A program made the position numbers and the translations under genes. From contig NZ_FOSW01000013.1 of NCBI RefSeq assembly GCF_900114385.1, forward strand, positions 62,001 through 126,000: a stretch of 64,000 nucleotides of DNA, written 5' to 3'. This stretch comes from Geodermatophilus ruber (lineage in GTDB: Bacteria > Actinomycetota > Actinomycetes > Mycobacteriales > Geodermatophilaceae). Under the pieces are notes generated by a model. It was not told the DNA's origin and ran no database searches. It was given only the letters and a program-made list of their open reading frames with translations. Below are positions 61,248-64,000 of the stretch, piece after piece (positions within the stretch are counted from its first letter, which is position 1; the number at the start of each line of letters is the position of its first letter).

Positions 61248-63413
61248 ATGAGCGAGGCGCTGTGGACACACCGGCCGCAGCCGCAGCCGGGTTCCCCGGT
61301 GCGCGGCGTCTGGCGCGGTGCACCCACCACGCTGGCCGAGCTCCGCGCGCTGCGGTTGCAGCTGCGCGCGGTGCTCGACGACGGCGGCCGGCCGCCCGGG
61401 GCCACCGACGACGACGTGGCGCGGCTGCTGCAGGCCTTCGAGGAGCTCGGCAGCAACGGGGTGCGGCACGGCGGCGGGCTGGTGCAGATGATCCTGACGA
61501 CCGGCGCCTCCGGCTGGCTGCTGGAGGTCAGCGACGCGGCCGGACACGCCCCGCCGGCCCCGGCCGTCGACCGGGACGCCGCCCTCGGCGGGCTGGGCCT
61601 GTACCTGGTCGCCCGGCTCTGCAGCGCCCACGGCTGGACGGCCGGGGAGGGCGGCCGCAAGGTCGTGTGGGCCAGCGTGGACTTCACCGGCGACGCCACC
61701 CCGCCGGACGCCCCGGCCCCCGCCCCCGCGCCGCAGCCGGCGGTGGCCGGTCCGACCGGCGCGCCCGCCCAGGGGCCGGCGGCCGCGCCCCGGACGACGC
61801 CGGGCGTCCCCCGCGGCGGTGCCGCGAGGGTGCGGCGGCACCGCCGCTTCGTCTCCCGCGCCGCGGCCCCCCGGCTGAGCGCCGTCTTCGTCGCCGTCGT
61901 CCTGACGGTCACCCTGCTGCTGGCGTGGCTCGCGTCGACGGTCAACGCCAACAACAACGAGCGGCTGCTGCAGAAGCAGGTCGCCCAGGCCGCGACGCTG
62001 CTGGTCACCCAGGTGGCGGTGATCCAGACGCAGATGGCCGACGCCGGGCAGGTCGCCACGGCCACCAGCGGCCGGCCGGCCCCGTTCACCCGCTTCGCGG
62101 CCTCGACGGCCGCCGTGCCGGGGACGTCGCTGTCGCTGTGGCGGGTCGACGGCGACCGGGTCGAGCAGCTGGCCGTGCACGGCCCCGACCCGCAGCTGCC
62201 GCCCGGTGGCCCGGCGCCCTTCTTCACCGGCCTGGAGCCGACCGGTCGGCTCAGCGTCGCCGGCATCCTGCAGGGCCCCGAGCCCCGCCTGGCCTACGCG
62301 CTGATGCCCGCCGACGACCCCGGAGGCCTGGTGGTCTACGCCGAGATCCCGCTGAACCGCCAGGTCTCGGTGCAGCCGGGCGAGGCGTTCAGCGGCCTGG
62401 ACCTGGCGGTCTTCCTGGGTCGGACGACCGCCGCCGACCAGCTGGTGCAGACCACCGCGCCGCTCCCGATCCGCGGCGACACCGCCACCACCCGCGTCCC
62501 CTTCGGCGACACCGAGCTCACCGTCGTCGCCGCGTCGCGTTCCGGGCTGACCGGCTCGCTGTCGGCCGCCCTGCCGTGGATCGTGCTCGGCGTCGGCGGC
62601 GTGCTGGCCGTCGGGGGCGGCGCGGTGGTGGAGACCCTCTCCCGGCGGCGGGCCGTCGCCGAGCGGCTGGCCGCCGAGAACCAGCGGCTCTACCAGCAGC
62701 AGCGCAGCATCGCCAGCGGCCTGCAGCACGCGCTGCTGCCCGAGGTGCCGCACGTGGACGGCATCGAGATCGCCGCCCGCTACGTCGCCGGCGCCGACGG
62801 AATGGAGGTCGGCGGGGACTGGTACGACGTCATCACCCGCCCGTCGGGGGAGTGCGTGTTCGTCGTCGGCGACATCTCCGGCCGGGGGCTGCCCGCGGCG
62901 ACGACGATGGCCGCGCTCCGCTTCGCGGTGCGGTCCTACGTGGCCCAGGGCGACGACATCGCCACCGTCCTGACCCGGCTGCGGGGGCTGCTCGACATCG
63001 AGGTCGACCACCAGTTCGCGACCGTGCTGCTCGGTGAGCTGGACCCGGCGGCCGGCCTGGTCCGGGTCGTCTCCGCCGGGCACTTCGGCCCGCTGCTGGT
63101 CCGCGCGGGCCACGCCGAGTTCCTGGAGGTCCCGGCGGCCCGCCCGATCGGGGTGGCGCCCTCGGCGTCCCCGGCGGTGACGGAGGCACGGGTCTCGGGG
63201 CCGGCGACCCTGCTGGCGTTCACCGACGGGGCCGTCGAGCGCCTCGGCGAGGTCCTCGACACCGGGCTGGAGCGGCTGCGGGCGACGGCGGCCGCCGCGG
63301 ACACGCAGCCGCTGCCGGAGCTCCTGGACGAGCTGATGCAGGCGCAGACCGGGGACGGCGGCCGGGACGACACGGTGATCCTCGGCCTGCGCTGGACGCC
63401 CGTCGGCGGATAG
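61248..63413 (+). CDS. SpoIIE-type phosphatase with N-terminal HATPase and membrane sensor
   Basis: A 721-residue multidomain protein. Residues about 35-140 are an anti-sigma-type HATPase (EELGSNGVRHG N-box, LGGLGLYLVARL G-box). A Pro/Ala-rich linker leads to a transmembrane helix (SAVFVAVVLTVTLLLAW), an extracytoplasmic sensor of about 200 residues, a second helix (LPWIVLGVGGVLAVGGGAV) and a SpoIIE phosphatase (GGDWYDVI, GDISGRGLPAA, FTDGAVER, GRDDTVILGLRW). It could both phosphorylate and dephosphorylate an anti-sigma antagonist in response to an outside signal. ATG 61248 has aaagagg. No partner genes are nearby. Confidence 0.88.
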   Translation: MSEALWTHRPQPQPGSPVRGVWRGAPTTLAELRALRLQLRAVLDDGGRPPGATDDDVARLLQAFEELGSNGVRHGGGLVQMILTTGASGWLLEVSDAAGHAPPAPAVDRDAALGGLGLYLVARLCSAHGWTAGEGGRKVVWASVDFTGDATPPDAPAPAPAPQPAVAGPTGAPAQGPAAAPRTTPGVPRGGAARVRRHRRFVSRAAAPRLSAVFVAVVLTVTLLLAWLASTVNANNNERLLQKQVAQAATLLVTQVAVIQTQMADAGQVATATSGRPAPFTRFAASTAAVPGTSLSLWRVDGDRVEQLAVHGPDPQLPPGGPAPFFTGLEPTGRLSVAGILQGPEPRLAYALMPADDPGGLVVYAEIPLNRQVSVQPGEAFSGLDLAVFLGRTTAADQLVQTTAPLPIRGDTATTRVPFGDTELTVVAASRSGLTGSLSAALPWIVLGVGGVLAVGGGAVVETLSRRRAVAERLAAENQRLYQQQRSIASGLQHALLPEVPHVDGIEIAARYVAGADGMEVGGDWYDVITRPSGECVFVVGDISGRGLPAATTMAALRFAVRSYVAQGDDIATVLTRLRGLLDIEVDHQFATVLLGELDPAAGLVRVVSAGHFGPLLVRAGHAEFLEVPAARPIGVAPSASPAVTEARVSGPATLLAFTDGAVERLGEVLDTGLERLRATAAAADTQPLPELLDELMQAQTGDGGRDDTVILGLRWTPVGG

Positions 63414-63462
63414 GGCCGCGCCACCCCTTCCCCGTCGTGGTGGAGGGCGCACGACGCCGCGG

Positions 63463-64000
63463 CTATGACGCGCCGGTCTCCTGCCGGGAGGGCACCAGCG
63501 CCATCGGTGAGGTGGAGTGCCGGAGAAGCCACCGGTGCAGCCCGTCCAGGGACCGGTGGAACCTGCCGGCGTGCCCGGTGGTGAGGACCAGCAGGGGCGT
63601 CGGTCCGGCCGCGTCGAGCAGGTCGACGCCGGGTGCACCGGGCATCGAGCGGTACGCCACCGCGAGGTCGGGGAACTGCCCGGCCCAGCCGTCCGCCTGC
63701 GCCGCCCCGCCGGCCCGCGTCTGCAGCACGGCGAGCCCCCGGCCGGTCCGGCGGGCGGCCGCCGCCGCGAAGGCGGCGACGGCGCGGTCATCGGCGGTGT
63801 CGCCCAGACCGAGGATCGCGACGACCGGGCGCCCCGGGGTCCGCTCGGGGTGGGTGCGGGGCACGGCGACCACCGGCTGCGTCGACCGCGCGGACACCTT
63901 CTGCACCACGGCGGCCAGGACGAGTTCGTCGACCGCGCCCGTGGTGGAGATGCCGAGAACGAGCAGTTGCCCGGCCGCGGCCGCCCGGAGCAGCGCGGGA
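63463..64000 (-). CDS. universal stress protein, tandem UspA domains (5' end outside window)
   Basis: The frame stays open to the window edge, so the N-terminus is missing; about 178 residues are visible. LLVLGISTTGAVDELVLAAVVQKV and QPVVAVPR are the end of a first UspA domain, and RPVVAILGLGDTADDRAVAAFAAAAAR the start of a second, ending SPMALVPSR. Tandem Usp proteins bind ATP or act in stress and dormancy. The stop is TAG at 63465-63463. The short GTG start at 63909 would cut the first domain and is not used. Confidence 0.83.
   Translation of the reverse strand, partial: PALLRAAAAGQLLVLGISTTGAVDELVLAAVVQKVSARSTQPVVAVPRTHPERTPGRPVVAILGLGDTADDRAVAAFAAAAARRTGRGLAVLQTRAGGAAQADGWAGQFPDLAVAYRSMPGAPGVDLLDAAGPTPLLVLTTGHAGRFHRSLDGLHRWLLRHSTSPMALVPSRQETGAS

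Overview
The window is chromosomal DNA of a very GC-rich actinobacterium. A DUF222/HNH endonuclease gene, many GTG starts, leaderless genes with an NANNNT-N6-RTG layout, an actinobacterial-type LexA box, a LigB-type ATP-dependent DNA ligase and a stand-alone family-A DNA polymerase all fit Actinomycetia; a member of the Geodermatophilaceae (Blastococcus, Geodermatophilus, Modestobacter) is my best guess, from overall gene content only. No rRNA, tRNA, CRISPR array, prophage or complete insertion sequence was seen. Layout. 1-7.5 kb: the tail of a DUF1116 (AllG/YlbE-like) gene, then a compact cluster with an FkbM methyltransferase, two divergent GT4 glycosyltransferases, a 6-pyruvoyl-tetrahydropterin-synthase homologue with Glu at the catalytic Cys position, a zinc-less MDR dehydrogenase and a GTP cyclohydrolase II-RibD reductase fusion, followed by a P-loop protein. 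The set looks like a pathway from GTP to a glycosylated pterin or pyrimidine product that I cannot name. 7.7-16.4 kb: the SOS-box-controlled HNH gene, a flippase-like membrane protein preceded by a tiny acidic ORF, an MFS transporter, asparagine synthase with an M15-like protein, and a secreted tripeptidyl-aminopeptidase-type hydrolase. 16.5-27.2 kb: a polyol operon (SorC/DeoR regulator; ABC binding protein, two permeases and ATPase; three dehydrogenases; xylulokinase) with three copies of a CTCA-NN-TGAG operator between the regulator and the operon. It probably imports a polyol such as D-arabitol, xylitol or sorbitol, oxidises it to a ketose and feeds xylulose 5-phosphate to the pentose phosphate pathway. 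27.2-47.8 kb: mixed metabolism (cupredoxin, GlcD-type oxidase, polysaccharide deacetylase with penicillin acylase, DUF892 protein, AmrS radical SAM enzyme, epoxide hydrolase, PucR regulator with cytosine deaminase and CodB, HAD phosphatase, a sortase with its wall-anchored partner, CitE-like lyase, M19 dipeptidase). The epoxide hydrolase gene sits in what looks like a transposase-less mobile cassette of about 1.7 kb: inverted ends starting AGTACGGCA, flanked by an 11-12 bp direct repeat that includes the last codons of amrS. 47.8-56.5 kb: a PQQ island. A GAF-LytTR regulator is divergent from a copper-ligand-less cupredoxin, a PQQ alcohol dehydrogenase with the Asp-Tyr-Asp lanthanide signature and no visible signal peptide, and pqqA-pqqB-pqqC-pqqD-pqqE, followed by a carotenoid oxygenase. 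56.5-64 kb: LigB DNA ligase, VOC protein, AraC regulator, family-A DNA polymerase, a membrane SpoIIE phosphatase with an N-terminal anti-sigma-type ATPase domain, and a tandem universal stress protein running off the end. Positions are read by eye from the sequence; no database search was possible.
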